Positions 23,691-34,542 of a stretch of DNA of 64,000 nucleotides are shown piece by piece. Numbering within the stretch: position 1 is the first letter of the stretch; each line of letters starts with the position of its first letter. The DNA lies in the NCBI GenBank assembly GCA_015680685.1, contig MNCI01007988.1:131993-195992 (forward strand), read 5' to 3'. A model generated the notes under the pieces. That model was not told the origin of the DNA. It did not search any database and saw only the letters and a list, made by a program, of their open reading frames with translations. The translations under genes and the position numbers were made by a program. The DNA comes from Gnetum montanum. Lineage: Eukaryota > Streptophyta > Gnetopsida > Gnetales > Gnetaceae.

Positions 23691-26600
23691 CAAGCATAAA
23701 TTAGGGCTATTTGGACTCAAAAATCAAGTGTTTTGAGGCTTCCATGCTAGGCTCAGCATGGAAATAGGGACCCTTAGTATGGAGAATAAGGAAAATAGAT
23801 TTTGGGATGCTTAGAGGTCCAAAATTGAGGTTCTAAGACCTTCCCAAGGTAGTGCAGGGTCATATCCCTCAAAATTAAGCACTTTAGAGGTTTGTAAAGG
23901 CCAAAAGCAGGTTTTGAAGCTTTCCCCCTTTGTTTCCACCCTAGCTAGTGTGGAAAAAGGGTGTCTAGCATGGAGAAAAAAAATCAAAGTAAAAATGAGA
24001 TTAGACATGGTAAAACAGGTAATTGGAGTCTATATCTAGAACTTGTACATCTCCTAGCTTCATTCTAAGGTAATTTGAGGTAATTTTGAGTGTCAAGATA
24101 TGTCAAAATAGCTTGCCCCACTTTTTCCACACTAAGCACACTATCCTTAGCATGGAAAAATAGGGGGACACTTGTTTTATGAATTAAGAGTGATTTGGGG
24201 GGTACATTGACTAGGTTTCTAGGCCCCTAGGGTTGTAGACTTCGATTCTAAAAGTTTTTAGCTAATTTTGGACATGTTTGAAGGCGATTTAAGGCTACTT
24301 AATGTTTTCCCCCTATTTCCATGCTACTAAAGTTACTCCAAAATTGAAGAATGGGGGAAATGAGTTTTGAAGGTTAAAGTGAGGTCAAACAAGCAAAATC
24401 TTAAGGCTAGAAGGTTCTGGGCTTCTCCAACACAGATATTTGGCTTCTGTGAGTGTCATCTTATCAACAGAAGTGGAAAAGTAGCTTTCCCCCTTGTTTT
24501 CATGTTGGAGAAGTTACTCCAGTGTGGAAGAAGCAAGAATCCTAGATCTAGACCAAATTGGATCACAATAAACTATGCATGTTCTCTCTTGGAGTTGCCA
24601 GGGTCAAGAGCCATCAATCCATGTCAAAATTTAGTAGTTTTGGACATTCCTAAGTGGTTTTTTATCTTTCCTGATTTTTATACATTAGGGATGGAGAGCT
24701 TAGCATGGAAAATAGGGGGGGAGCCATTGTTTGGCCATCTAGAATTAATCTTATGAAGTTTAAGGGCTCTAATGGCTACCAGTAGGGTTCTAGAGTGCAT
24801 GAAAGGTCATTCAATGTCATTTTGAGGTGTTTAGGAGCTCCAAACAAGTTCCCCTTAAGTTTTCATGCTAGGAATACTATCCTTAGCATGGAAAAATGGA
24901 TCCCTAGTGTGGAATAATCATGAAACTCAAATCTAGGCCAATTTTAAACTTAATCAACTATGCATGTTAGCATTTGGGGTTACTGGGCTTGAGGACTAGG
25001 GTTTGGTGTTAGATTTTGGTCATTTTGGGCATTTCTAAGAATTTGTGAACTTCATCCATTTTTTCCTTGTCCTAGCATGGAAAACTAGGGGGAATAAATT
25101 TTTGACCTTTTGACATCAATATGTTAAATTTTGATGGCTCCAAACGGTGTTAGCAGGGTCCTAAAGCACATGCAAGTTTAGTTAATGTTGTTTTAAGGTA
25201 GTTATGAATTCCAAATGGATATCCCCTTTAATTTTGATGTTGAGTAGCATGGAGGGGGTATTTCCAATGTAGAGACACCATAAAACTTAGATCTAGCCCA
25301 GTTTTAACTTCAATCGACCATGCATGTTAGCCTTGGGGATTGTCAGGGTCAAAGATTGGGGTTTGGGGACAAAATGGGTCAGTTTATTGGTTTTCCAAGT
25401 GGGTTTTTAGCTTCCATTTATTTTTCCATGGTAGGGATAGTATGCTTAGTGTGTAAAATTAGGGGGAAATAGGTTTTCATAGTTTAACATCATTTTTGAT
25501 CATGCATGTAGGTCCTTGAGGTTGTTAGTGACGATGGTCAATGCCTGGTGTTAAAATTTGGTTATTTTGAAGGTTGATGAGTGGTTTTTTGGGCTAACCC
25601 CCCTTTTACATCCTAGGGCTTCCATGCTCAGCATGGAAAACTTTGGGGAAAGCTTTTTGATCCTCTACGATCACTTTCAATCATGCAAGTAGGCTTTTAA
25701 GGTTGATGGTGTTAATTACTAATACTTGGTGTCAAAATTTGGTTGTTTCAAGAATCATCAGGAAATGTTTGGGCTTCCCCCATTTTTCCACACTGGGGCT
25801 TCCATGCTCAACATGGAAAATTTTGGGAAAAGCTTTTTGACCCTTTGTGGTCACTTACAGTCATGCATGCAAGTTCCTAAGGTTACTAGTGTCGATTGCT
25901 ACCATTTGATGTCGAGATGTGGTTATTTCAAGGGTCTCTAGGTAATTTTTTGGCTTCCCCCCTTTTTTCACAATATAGCTTCCATGCTCAGTGTGAAAAA
26001 TTTTGGGGAAATATTTTTGACCTTTTTATGGTCAATTTGGCTATGCATGAGTGTCCATAGGGTTGCTATCATTGCCCATTAGTACCTAAGGTCAAGATCT
26101 AGTTGTCTTGAAGGGTACAATGGGGGTTTTTAGGCTTCCCTCATTTTTTCATGCTGAGGGTGGAAGGCTTAACTTCGAAAAAGTCTCCCTTAGTGGAGAA
26201 AGTTAGATCTAGGCCAAATCAATAGTTGATCAACCATGCATGTCAACCTCTGGGATTACTAGTGTTGATAATCAATGTCAGGTGTCAAGATTTGATAATT
26301 TGGAGGCTTCTAAGTGCCTCATAAAATCTTCCCCATTTCTTCCATGTTGGGAATGATGGCCCTAGTGTGGATGATATGGGGATGACATTTTTGTACCATA
26401 TTTGACCAATTTTGGGGCTTTTAGAAGCTCTAGAGCATTCTAGTAGGATCTAAGGATCACTAAGCATCAAGACTTGTTCATTAGGTCATCAATTTAGGTC
26501 ATTTTTGGCTTCCCCCATCTATCCATGTTGAGGGTGAGAGGATTAGTATGGAATAAGCCTCTCCCAGTGTGGAAAACACTAAATCCTAGATTTCAGCTAG

Positions 26601-26980
26601 TTTTAACCAGTTTTGACTAGGTTTGGTGGGGTTCCTAGGTTATCAAAGATGCTCAGAGGGATTCTAGATTACGTGGGGCCCATTTTGAAGTCAAAAACCT
26701 ATGCTAGATGAGTGTTGGAAGGCAAGGGTGAGTGTTACCACCCTTCTTCCATGTTGGCCACTACTACCTTAGTGTGGAAATCCATGGTGTTTAGCCTTGC
26801 TCATGTCTTACAAACTTTTGGAAATCCGAGGTTGAACAAGGCAGGTTTGGGTTATCAAAAATACAAAAATATTTGGAATTCTAATGAATTTGTAAAATAA
26901 TAGGCATAGTTCCATGTTGGGCATGATATTCCTAGCATGGATGCATGGAGTTAAGGTTGCCATAATGTTTTAAGTGTCAA
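23690..26980. repeat. T2 spacer tandem array, ~185-bp unit, about 18 copies
   Basis: The block (TTTCCATGCTAGG or TTCCACACTGGGG followed by an AGCATGGAAAA arm) recurs near 23,745, 23,935, 24,125, 24,320, 24,500, 24,690, 24,860, 25,075, 25,235, 25,425, 25,615, 25,795, 25,980, 26,150, 26,335, 26,525, 26,745 and 26,915. The copies at 25.6-26.0 kb are the most alike, with a shared TTTTGACC...GGTCA stretch and CATGCATG. The motif arms are partly self-complementary. The 129-residue plus frame at 24,367-24,756 spans three units and is not a gene. Confidence 0.75.
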
Positions 26981-27239
26981 AATTAGTAAAAATCTCAACG
27001 TTGATGCAAGTTTTGGTTAAGAATGAAGGCATAGGGTGGTGCCCACAATCCAAAAATTGAAAATTTTGAAAAGTGAAGTTGTTTCCCACCTAAAACTAAC
27101 ATGAACTAGACTTCCCCCCCTTGCACTTTAGTGCACTTGTAGTTATGGTGTGTTGAATTGGTAGTTGGGGTTTCAAGGTGTGTGTTTAGCTTTTAGATGA
27201 GTTTTATATGTCAAATTTTGGAAGTTTTAATCACAACTA

Positions 27240-27396
27240 TTATTCTATAATAACAAAACATTGGAGGAGAGATCTGGCAAAGGTTCTTATGGTAGAAACA
27301 ACCAATTCGCAACATGGAAGCCTTCCACCTTCCTCATAGCCAGCGTTGATCTCTCATCCTCTTTAGTTTTCAGCCATTCCCAACATTAAGCCTACC
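27240..27396 (+). promoter_or_regulatory. Likely 5' leader of the T2 antisense gene
   Basis: A CT-rich stretch (CCACCTTCCTCATAGCC, CTCTCATCCTCTTTAG) lies just before the ATG at 27,397. It differs in texture from the array before it and the T-rich intron after it, as a plant 5' leader would. No confident TATA box seen. Confidence 0.3.
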
Positions 27397-28669
27397 ATGG
27401 CACCAAAGCAATGAGGGGGAAAGAGACAAAATATTGTAATTCAAAATGTGGATGAACATGTTCAAGAGTTAGAAGAAGTTCCTAGGCCCATCTCCATCTA
27501 GGCTTCTTCAGTTACTACTTTGAGGTAGGTAGTTCTACCTATTTTTGCCTTTGTTTCTTGTGGTTTTCCTAGTTTTTTGCTTCCTATGTGTTGAGGATAT
27601 TTTTTTAGATTTACTTTGATGGAGGGATTAAGATAAAATTTTGACAAAATCCCACCTCCTATTTTGGTTGTTTCTACATAGATCCATAGTCATTTCATTG
27701 TTTTACCTTTTGTAGATTCGATTTTGAAAATAGAGCTTGTTGTTTCATGCTTTTTTTTTTCAAAATCTTGGGGTGCGGTAGGTTTTTTTTCAGATCTAAG
27801 CCTTAGGATTTTTTAAAATTAAATTTTAATAGAATCCTACCCCATTACTTTGTTATGAATTTTAATGGGTTTTAATGGTTTTGGTTATCTCAACTATTTC
27901 CATGGCTATATGAAATCTAGGTTTTGAGATCTCTAAAGTTTTGATATGAAAAAGCAAGAAAATTTTTATATATTTTCTTGGTATAATAGTTGGACATTTG
28001 TAAAATTAAAGGTTATGAGTTTGTAACCTTTTTTCTAAGCTTTTCAATGGCTATTTTCTCATTTAATTTGACCTTGAAACGGAGAAATTATGGCTGTAGT
28101 TAGGTTGTTTGTGTCGTTTTTGTAATTTTATGTAATTTTGTGAATTTTTTCTAAGGAATTGGCAACATTTTTGACTAGTTCCTAGTATGGATATGTAGGG
28201 GTTGGCTTCAACTTTTCAACAAAGGTGAAATCTCTCTGATTAGGCTTAAGATGAATTTTCTATGAATTTTTTTATTAAGCATGTGTAATAAGGATGTTTG
28301 TGCCATTTTTAGATTATTGTCTATATTGACAAATTTTTCCTGCATAAATGGCAAGGATTTTTAATTTTTCCTAAGAATGGCTATGTAGGGCTTGATTTAT
28401 GCTTTCAAACGGTGGTGGAAACACTCCATTTGAAGCTCATACAAATTTTTTATGAATATTTTGCTATGGTTGTGTGAATCAAGGCAAAACTCACGGTTGT
28501 AGTACATTACCCATTTGAAAATAGAAGTGGTTGATATGTATAACATATATTTTTCTTTTGTGAACATGTAAAATTAATGCCTAATTTTTCTTTTTCAAGA
28601 AAAGTAAAAGCTTTTTCTATATTAAATAAACTTTTACTATGGCTACATGGATTTTTCTAAGTGTATTAT

Positions 28670-28945
28670 GCTTTTTGTAAATTTGTGCATGATTTTTCCA
28701 AATTTATGCATGCTTTGCATAATTTAGATATTTTATACTAAAATTTATGCATAGTTTAGATTTTTTTTTTCAAATTCATGCATGCTTTTAATGATTTAGA
28801 TGTTTTTTCTAAACTTATGTTTGCTTTTCTCAATTTATGCATAATGTAGATGATATTTTCTAAATTTACACATAACTTGGACATTCTTTCCAAGTTCATG
28901 CATAACTTAGATGTTTTTTTCTAAATTTATGCATAATTTAGGCTA
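28670..28945 (+). repeat. Intron repeat, TAAATTTATGCATAATTTAGAT units
   Basis: Five or six degenerate units of about 45-55 bp, each a TTTTTCTAAATTTATGCATA-like core followed by A/T-rich sequence with GATGTTTT. Confidence 0.6.
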
Positions 28946-28974
28946 AGAATTAGTTTTAGCTATAATGTTTTGGC

Positions 28975-29240
28975 TCTAAAGGCTATAAAAGATGGTAATA
29001 ATGCTTTCATGGAATTTTGTTAGCTAATTTAGATAAACATCTAAGATATTTTTATAGAGGCTAATTTCACCTCTAACTTAGGAAGTTTTTTCTAAATTTG
29101 TTAAGAAATTTCCATTGGTTATGATGTAAGGCTATGCAAGGTTGTAATAATGTTTTCTTATGGAATTACTTAGAATAATTTAGAAAAAACACCTTAGAGC
29201 TTTTTATAGAGGCTAATTTCACCTTCAACTAGATGTTTTG
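28975..29240 (+). repeat. Two-copy direct repeat near the intron's 3' end
   Basis: About 130-bp unit present twice: GGCTATAAAAGATGGTAATA (from about 28,979) and GGCTATGCAAGGTTGTAATA (from about 29,130), each running to TTTATAGAGGCTAATTTCAC. Confidence 0.65.
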
Positions 29241-29467
29241 TTTAAATTTGCCAACTCTAATTGATCATAATGTTTTTTGTGCTTTGCTTTATGCAAGGTC
29301 TTCTTGAGGCTTATCCTCGTCATAGTGGAGCTCTTTGGTGTCTTGTACTACATTGGTTATCCTAAGACCAACAACCCACCACATGGCATGCCTTTCAAGA
29401 AGCTCTCATTGTGGTTTCAGCCTAGGGCAAGGGACTTTCTTACCTACCTCCTTAGGAACTTCAGTGT

Positions 29468-30293
29468 TGATGAATCATGGTTTGCTAGGCCTTGATATCA
29501 AGTATGCAATATCAAGTACGCAATATCGTGGCCTGGATATGATATCGTATACACGATATTATGATTCTTGTGTTAGCTTATAAATACAGTACTCAGGCGC
29601 ATAGTTGATAATTTTCAGTGAAGTTCTGTTCTTTCTAGGATTTTTTGGTAGTTTAGGTTTTAGTTTTCAGTTTCTTTCTTTCAAGCTAGTTATTCCTAGT
29701 ACATGCCTGTAGTGTGATGTTTGTAATTGCATGACACCTTTGTTTGAGTGTGACATACTTGGACATGTGCATGACTAGCAATAAAGGTTGAGATTACTTT
29801 CATCATTGCAGTATTCACTTAGATTAATTTTTGTTGTTTTAATTATTGAATACCTTATTTAGTTAATAGTTCAATTTATTGTTATTTACTTTTCTTGTCA
29901 TTAAGCGAAATGTGTACACCTTAATCATGAGTGTTTAAGTGCAAATACTTGGCACGTCCAACAGTAATCCCATGAAGTCCAAGACATGTATGGATAGTTA
30001 AGAATGGATGTCATCGCCATAGGCTAATTTAGGTTTTGGTTCCATTATTAGTTTAATCAATTTATCTTTTCTGTTATCACGAGTATTGTAGAATTAGGAC
30101 AACATTGTATGCCTCACTCTAGAATAAACCATACATGACAAAGCTACTACTAGTTCAAGTGAGAAGATAGTGAATTTCGATCAATGTATAATTGTCTAGG
30201 TGCCACAACTAGTCCATTCATGGAGTTCAATTAGATCACATGTACATGATTGTATTTGTATGGTTGAGCATAGGGGTACCTCGCCACTCATCA
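29468..30293 (+). mobile_element. Solo LTR of the TG family inside exon 2
   Basis: 826 bp, starts TGATGAATCATGG and ends GCCACTCATCA. Flanked by the direct repeat AGTGT at 29,463-29,467 and 30,294-30,298. The T1 copy of exon 2 lacks the insert: around 11,680 its sequence runs TTTAGTGTGATGG without a break, showing the empty site. It matches the LTRs of TG1 and TG2 in reverse orientation, so this copy reads plus. It keeps a TATA-like TTATAAATA at 29,579-29,587 with GATATC-type palindromes just upstream (29,492-29,565). A solo LTR forms by recombination between two LTRs. Confidence 0.93.
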
Positions 30294-33200
30294 AGTGTGA
30301 TGTTGTGGTCACACTTGTCCATAGATGTAGTTAGGGTTATTGTGAAAACCCTGTTGCCTTGGGCATTTGGCCTGATTTCCAAATACATTACTGATAGACC
30401 ACTTCCTAAGATTGCAAGGGGACTAGTAGATGGCATAAGTCAACATTACCTTTCAGAGATTTGGGTGATGCTAGAGTATAGTCAGTATAATATTGATAAC
30501 ACTTTGATAGTGGAGCATAGAGCCCACACAATATTCCATAACTCACCTAGCATTGTGCACCATCTACAGGGGTAAACATGATTATTGTAATGCTTTTATT
30601 CTTTTGGCTTGATTACCTTCCCTAAATTCATAGCTTTTATAACTTCTTGTAGGTACAAGGTCAATGATCAAGGCTTGATCGTAATGATCAAATATTGGTA
30701 GTGGCTCTAACTACTTTGGACGAATTCACCAAGAGTCCTCAAATTAGAACTATTATGTATCAATAGTTAAGAGGGGACTTTGATGAATACATGACTCGGT
30801 TTAACCATGTATACAAAAAGTGTAAGGATGTTAGGATGATGCACAACTGGTGGGTAGATGCTGATAGCATGGATTAGACGTTTGTAGCTGGGACCTCCAC
30901 ACTGTAGCAGAAAAGGAAAGGTAAACATAAAGGCTATAACTTCTAGTGTTTGTATGGCTATAAATTAGAGTGTTTTATTACTTCACTTAATTAGTGAAAT
31001 TGCTCATATTAATGCTAAACTTTGGTTATTACTTCATAGGACATTTTGCTTTAGCTGATGTCACCATACCACTTTCAAGTTTGCATCATGAGGATACCTT
31101 CATCCTAAAGTTTGGTGAAGTGACATTAGCATAGGAGTGGCTAAAGGGATAGGTACATGGATATGTTCAAGAAAACATCTAGCATGCAGGTTTGCTTGAT
31201 GTATTCATGGCACCTATCCCTTCCATTCCTACTACAGAGATGTTGCATTTCATCAACTCCTTCAATGAGAAGGTTGGTTGTTTTAGCACCATCATCCAAG
31301 CTGTGAAGGTGAACATGGACATAGGTGGTAGCTTCTTTCATGACTTGTTTGGTGTTCCTACTGATGGGGCAAAGGTTCCCACCATGACAGTAAGGGAATT
31401 GGGCCATTGTGAGGAAGTTCTAGAGTGGCTTGGTGCCAACATTGGCCACTCTAAAATTTTGATGCATAGCTTCATGAACCTTGATGCAAAATAATCATAT
31501 CCTTTGTTTCGTTCTCATGCATTTCCCAAAATTCTATTACAAAAGAAGGTAATTGGCCTAGCACAGGGGTGGACCTTTAAGAAAGTCTTGATGGAGGACC
31601 TTAGATTTGATTGGATGGTTGCTTTGGCTACTGAGCTTTAAGAGGAGATCCTTAACTCTATGTTGACACCTCTACAATAAACCATATGCACTTTGCATTC
31701 TTTGAAATTTATCTAAAAAGGTTTGTGAGGTTTTTGGTGGTGAATAGGAATGGATAATGGATTTCCCAAGACCCAAGCCAACTTACTAGCCCTTGGATAA
31801 ACCACATTTATCTAACAGTGCAGGCCCAAAATCCACTAGAGGGGATGGATGATATGTTATCCATCACCACTAAGAATCTCAATGTTAGGTAGTACAAGTA
31901 TCCTAATAGCACTGATGATGAAGAGTCCCTCTCATTTCCCACCAATGTCATGGTGTATGAAGGTTGAAGAGGTAGCTAGGGAAAAACTTAAGAGGCCTAT
32001 GGAGGCAACCCTAGCATCAGATCAACCTACCTTGAAGAAGCTTAAGTTTAAGCTTAAGACATCATAGTAGGTAGTTATAGGTATGCTTTGTTGAAATTTG
32101 GCTATTTCATGCTTTAAAATTTTATGGCTACTTTATCATTTCATGTGTTAACTAGTTTTTTATGTGCTATGGTTGTAGATAAGTATTAGGTTATAGCAGC
32201 CCAAGCTACCACAGAGGCAAAATAAAGGCATGTAGAAGAGGTACTTCTAAAGCAACCTATGGTTGAAGGATTTGTCGATGTAGGTATAGATGATTTAGAT
32301 TTCTTGTTTGGTAATGTGGTACTAGGCACCTCTCCCATCACCATCCTAGAGGAGGGAGAGGAGGAGGAGCTAGGTATGCCTATGCTTTAATATTTTCATT
32401 ATACCTCATTAGTTATCTTTGGTTATCATCCTAACCTTTTGATGATTGTTATGCTTATAGTAGTTCCTAAATCACAAGTGCTAGCTCCTATCCCTAAGTG
32501 TCATGTGAAACCATGGGTAGAGACTCCAAATAAACTAGAGTTCTTGTGTGGGATGGCTAAGGATATCATCAATTAGTTGCATCAGGTTGCACTTGAGATG
32601 GGTAAGGATTTTGTTTTATGTACTTAAGTCATGGGCTTTTCTTGCATTATGGCTATCTTAGGTTTTGTTTTATGGTTTCATTTTTATGCTTGTGTAGTGT
32701 CCTCCGTGGAGTGAGACACTAGTAGAGACATGGAGATAGACTCCTTACCTAAGCTTATCTCTGATGTGTCTAGTGTACCTATGAAGTTGTACAATATTGC
32801 TATTGATTTAGTGATGTCATGAGAAAAAAGTTCATGAGAGCTAGAGAGGTCCAACACATCCTTATGGGAGGAAGTTGTGGCCTTAAGGGAAAAGGCTCAA
32901 AGATAGGAGGATACTATTAGAGATCTTTGAGATTTTAAAGCCTTTGTGGATGCCTAAGTGGCTAACTCAAGGGAATTATGAACTAAGAAGGTCATGTGGG
33001 CTTGTTACTAGCATGTTGTTCAAGACAAAGTAGTGGTCCTATAGGAGATGGTGGAACAATGTATGTACATGGACCTCATCTCCCAAAAGGTTAAAGTCTT
33101 GAAGGATCATTGTAGTTGGGTCTTGGAGTGGGGCAAGACATAAAAAGGCCAACAAGTGACAATATAAGACTGATCATGGGGTCTACCTAAAGGGGCTCAA

Positions 33201-33684
33201 TGATGAGTTAGTTGAATAGCACAAGAGAGAGCTATTCATTTAGGGGATCTAGGTGGAGAGGGCTTATCAAATTTTTGAAAGTACTTTAAATGTGGAGAAA
33301 TCCCCTACTCTTTAGATTACCATTGTTGCAGGTGAGACCTCTATAGCTGCTGCTATCCATGAACCTCCTACTTGGACTCCTATAGATAGGACAAGCATTC
33401 TTTCTAGTGTTAATCTTGGGGATGTTGACTGGGCCAACATGACAGAGGACTACATCTTCCATCATTTGGAGGAAGGCCTTCCCCATCTACCCCCTAAAGT
33501 AATGGAGTTAGAATCTCCATAGGTTTGATATATTTTATGTTTTAGTCTTTGTTTTAAGTTATGATTTTGGCTATGGGTTACTAATTGGCTATATGTTGTT
33601 GCATTTTAGGCCTCAGGAGACATTAGTGGCCCCAGTAGTGAGGGTGGGAATGACCCATCACTTCCTCCTCTAGATGCCACTTAG

Positions 33685-34542
33685 TAGCCTCCTTCAATTT
33701 AGCTTGTTGGCTATTTTTTTTTGCTTTTATGTTGATGGCTATGGTCAGCCAAGACTATGTTATAGATGTTTGTTATTCTTTGACATTTTTGCTACATATT
33801 GTAGCCATGGCTATGTATATTATGGACATTTTAACTTTAAATTTAAATTTTGGTCTTGGTTTTTTAGCTATATTCATTTATAGTAGTAGTGAACATAGTA
33901 AATGTTATAGACATTGAAAATGTTTATGTTTTTGGTTATAACATTAATGGCTAATTGAAAAAAAAAGTGTCATAATAAGCAAGATGTTTGCTAGTTTTAA
34001 GTCATTACAAGAACAAGTTATATTACACGATTGTGGCTACATTGCTAGTTTAAGGCCATGGTGGGCCATAATGCTAGTTTAATGTCTTAGTGGATGTTAG
34101 TGTGAGTTTAACATCTTAGTAGATGGGGTGTCAATTTAACATCTTATTGGATGGTAGTGCTAGTTTAATGTGTTAATGAATGTTAGTGTCAGTTTAATGG
34201 CTTAGCAGACGATAGTGCTAGTTTAATGTTTTCGTAGATGATAGTGCTAGTTTAACATCTTAGTGGATGATAGCACCAGTTTCACATCTTAGCAGACATT
34301 AGTATTAATTTAAGATCTTAGTGAATGAGGTTTATAAGAGATGCTTTTTTTATGTTTAAAACATAAGTAAAAATAAAGAAAGGTTGTAGTAAATAGGTAT
34401 AAGTGCAAACAAATTTAGGCTACATGCATAAAGAGTAAAACAACAATTGCATAAAAATATATAAGAAATCATAAATGAAAAGTAAGGCTATATGGCTATA
34501 GGTACATCTAGTCATAGGGGCATTGGAAGGTTAAGGTGAATA
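33685..34542. repeat. T2 stretch after antisense gene, with ~38-bp unit array
   Basis: From about 34,060 to 34,330 seven or eight units of about 37-38 bp with the core GATAGTGCTAGTTTAACATC and variants. The same unit family sits at 15.6 kb (T1) and at 23.3 kb on the other side of the gene (T2). No coding otherwise. Confidence 0.65.

Larger units (their letters stand above)
27525..29297 (+). other. Long T-rich first intron of the T2 antisense gene
   Basis: Opens GTAGGTAG after TTTGAG and ends ATGCAAG before exon 2. Strongly T-rich without coding. It contains internal duplications, listed separately. Confidence 0.5.
27397..33684 (+). pseudogene. T2 antisense multi-exon gene (degenerate), solo LTR in exon 2
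   Basis: Best copy of the unknown plus-strand gene carried in the spacer. Exons: 1 at 27,397-27,524 (ATG in ACCATGGC context, MAPKQ-stop-GGKRQN, basic), 2 at 29,298-30,571 (disrupted by a solo LTR), 3 at 30,653-30,920, 4 at 31,040-32,080, 5 at 32,179-32,373, 6 at 32,461-32,601, 7 at 32,698-33,522, 8 at 33,610-33,684 ending TAG. Introns are GT...AG (CTTCTTGTAG at 30,652, TATGGTTGTAG at 32,178). Exon 2 reads VELFGVLYYIGYPKTNNPPH and later YNIDNTLIVE; exon 4 DTFILKFGEV, FINSFNEKVG, LFGVPTDGAK; exon 7 a coiled-coil-like charged stretch then SSVNLGDVDWANMTEDYIFH; exon 8 ASGDISGPSSEGG. Internal stops show decay. Function unknown. Confidence 0.7.

Noticed and set aside
24367-24756. 129-residue plus-strand ORF
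   Set aside because: Lies across about three units of the T2 185-bp array; no family motif, and neighbouring units do not keep the frame.
23690-26980. CRISPR-like array
   Set aside because: Repeat units are long, diverged and contiguous without unique spacers, and the setting is a plant retrotransposon.
31040-32080. Firm assignment of antisense exon 4 to the plant mobile domain
   Set aside because: Only scattered pattern similarity; no diagnostic run that I could confirm without a profile search.
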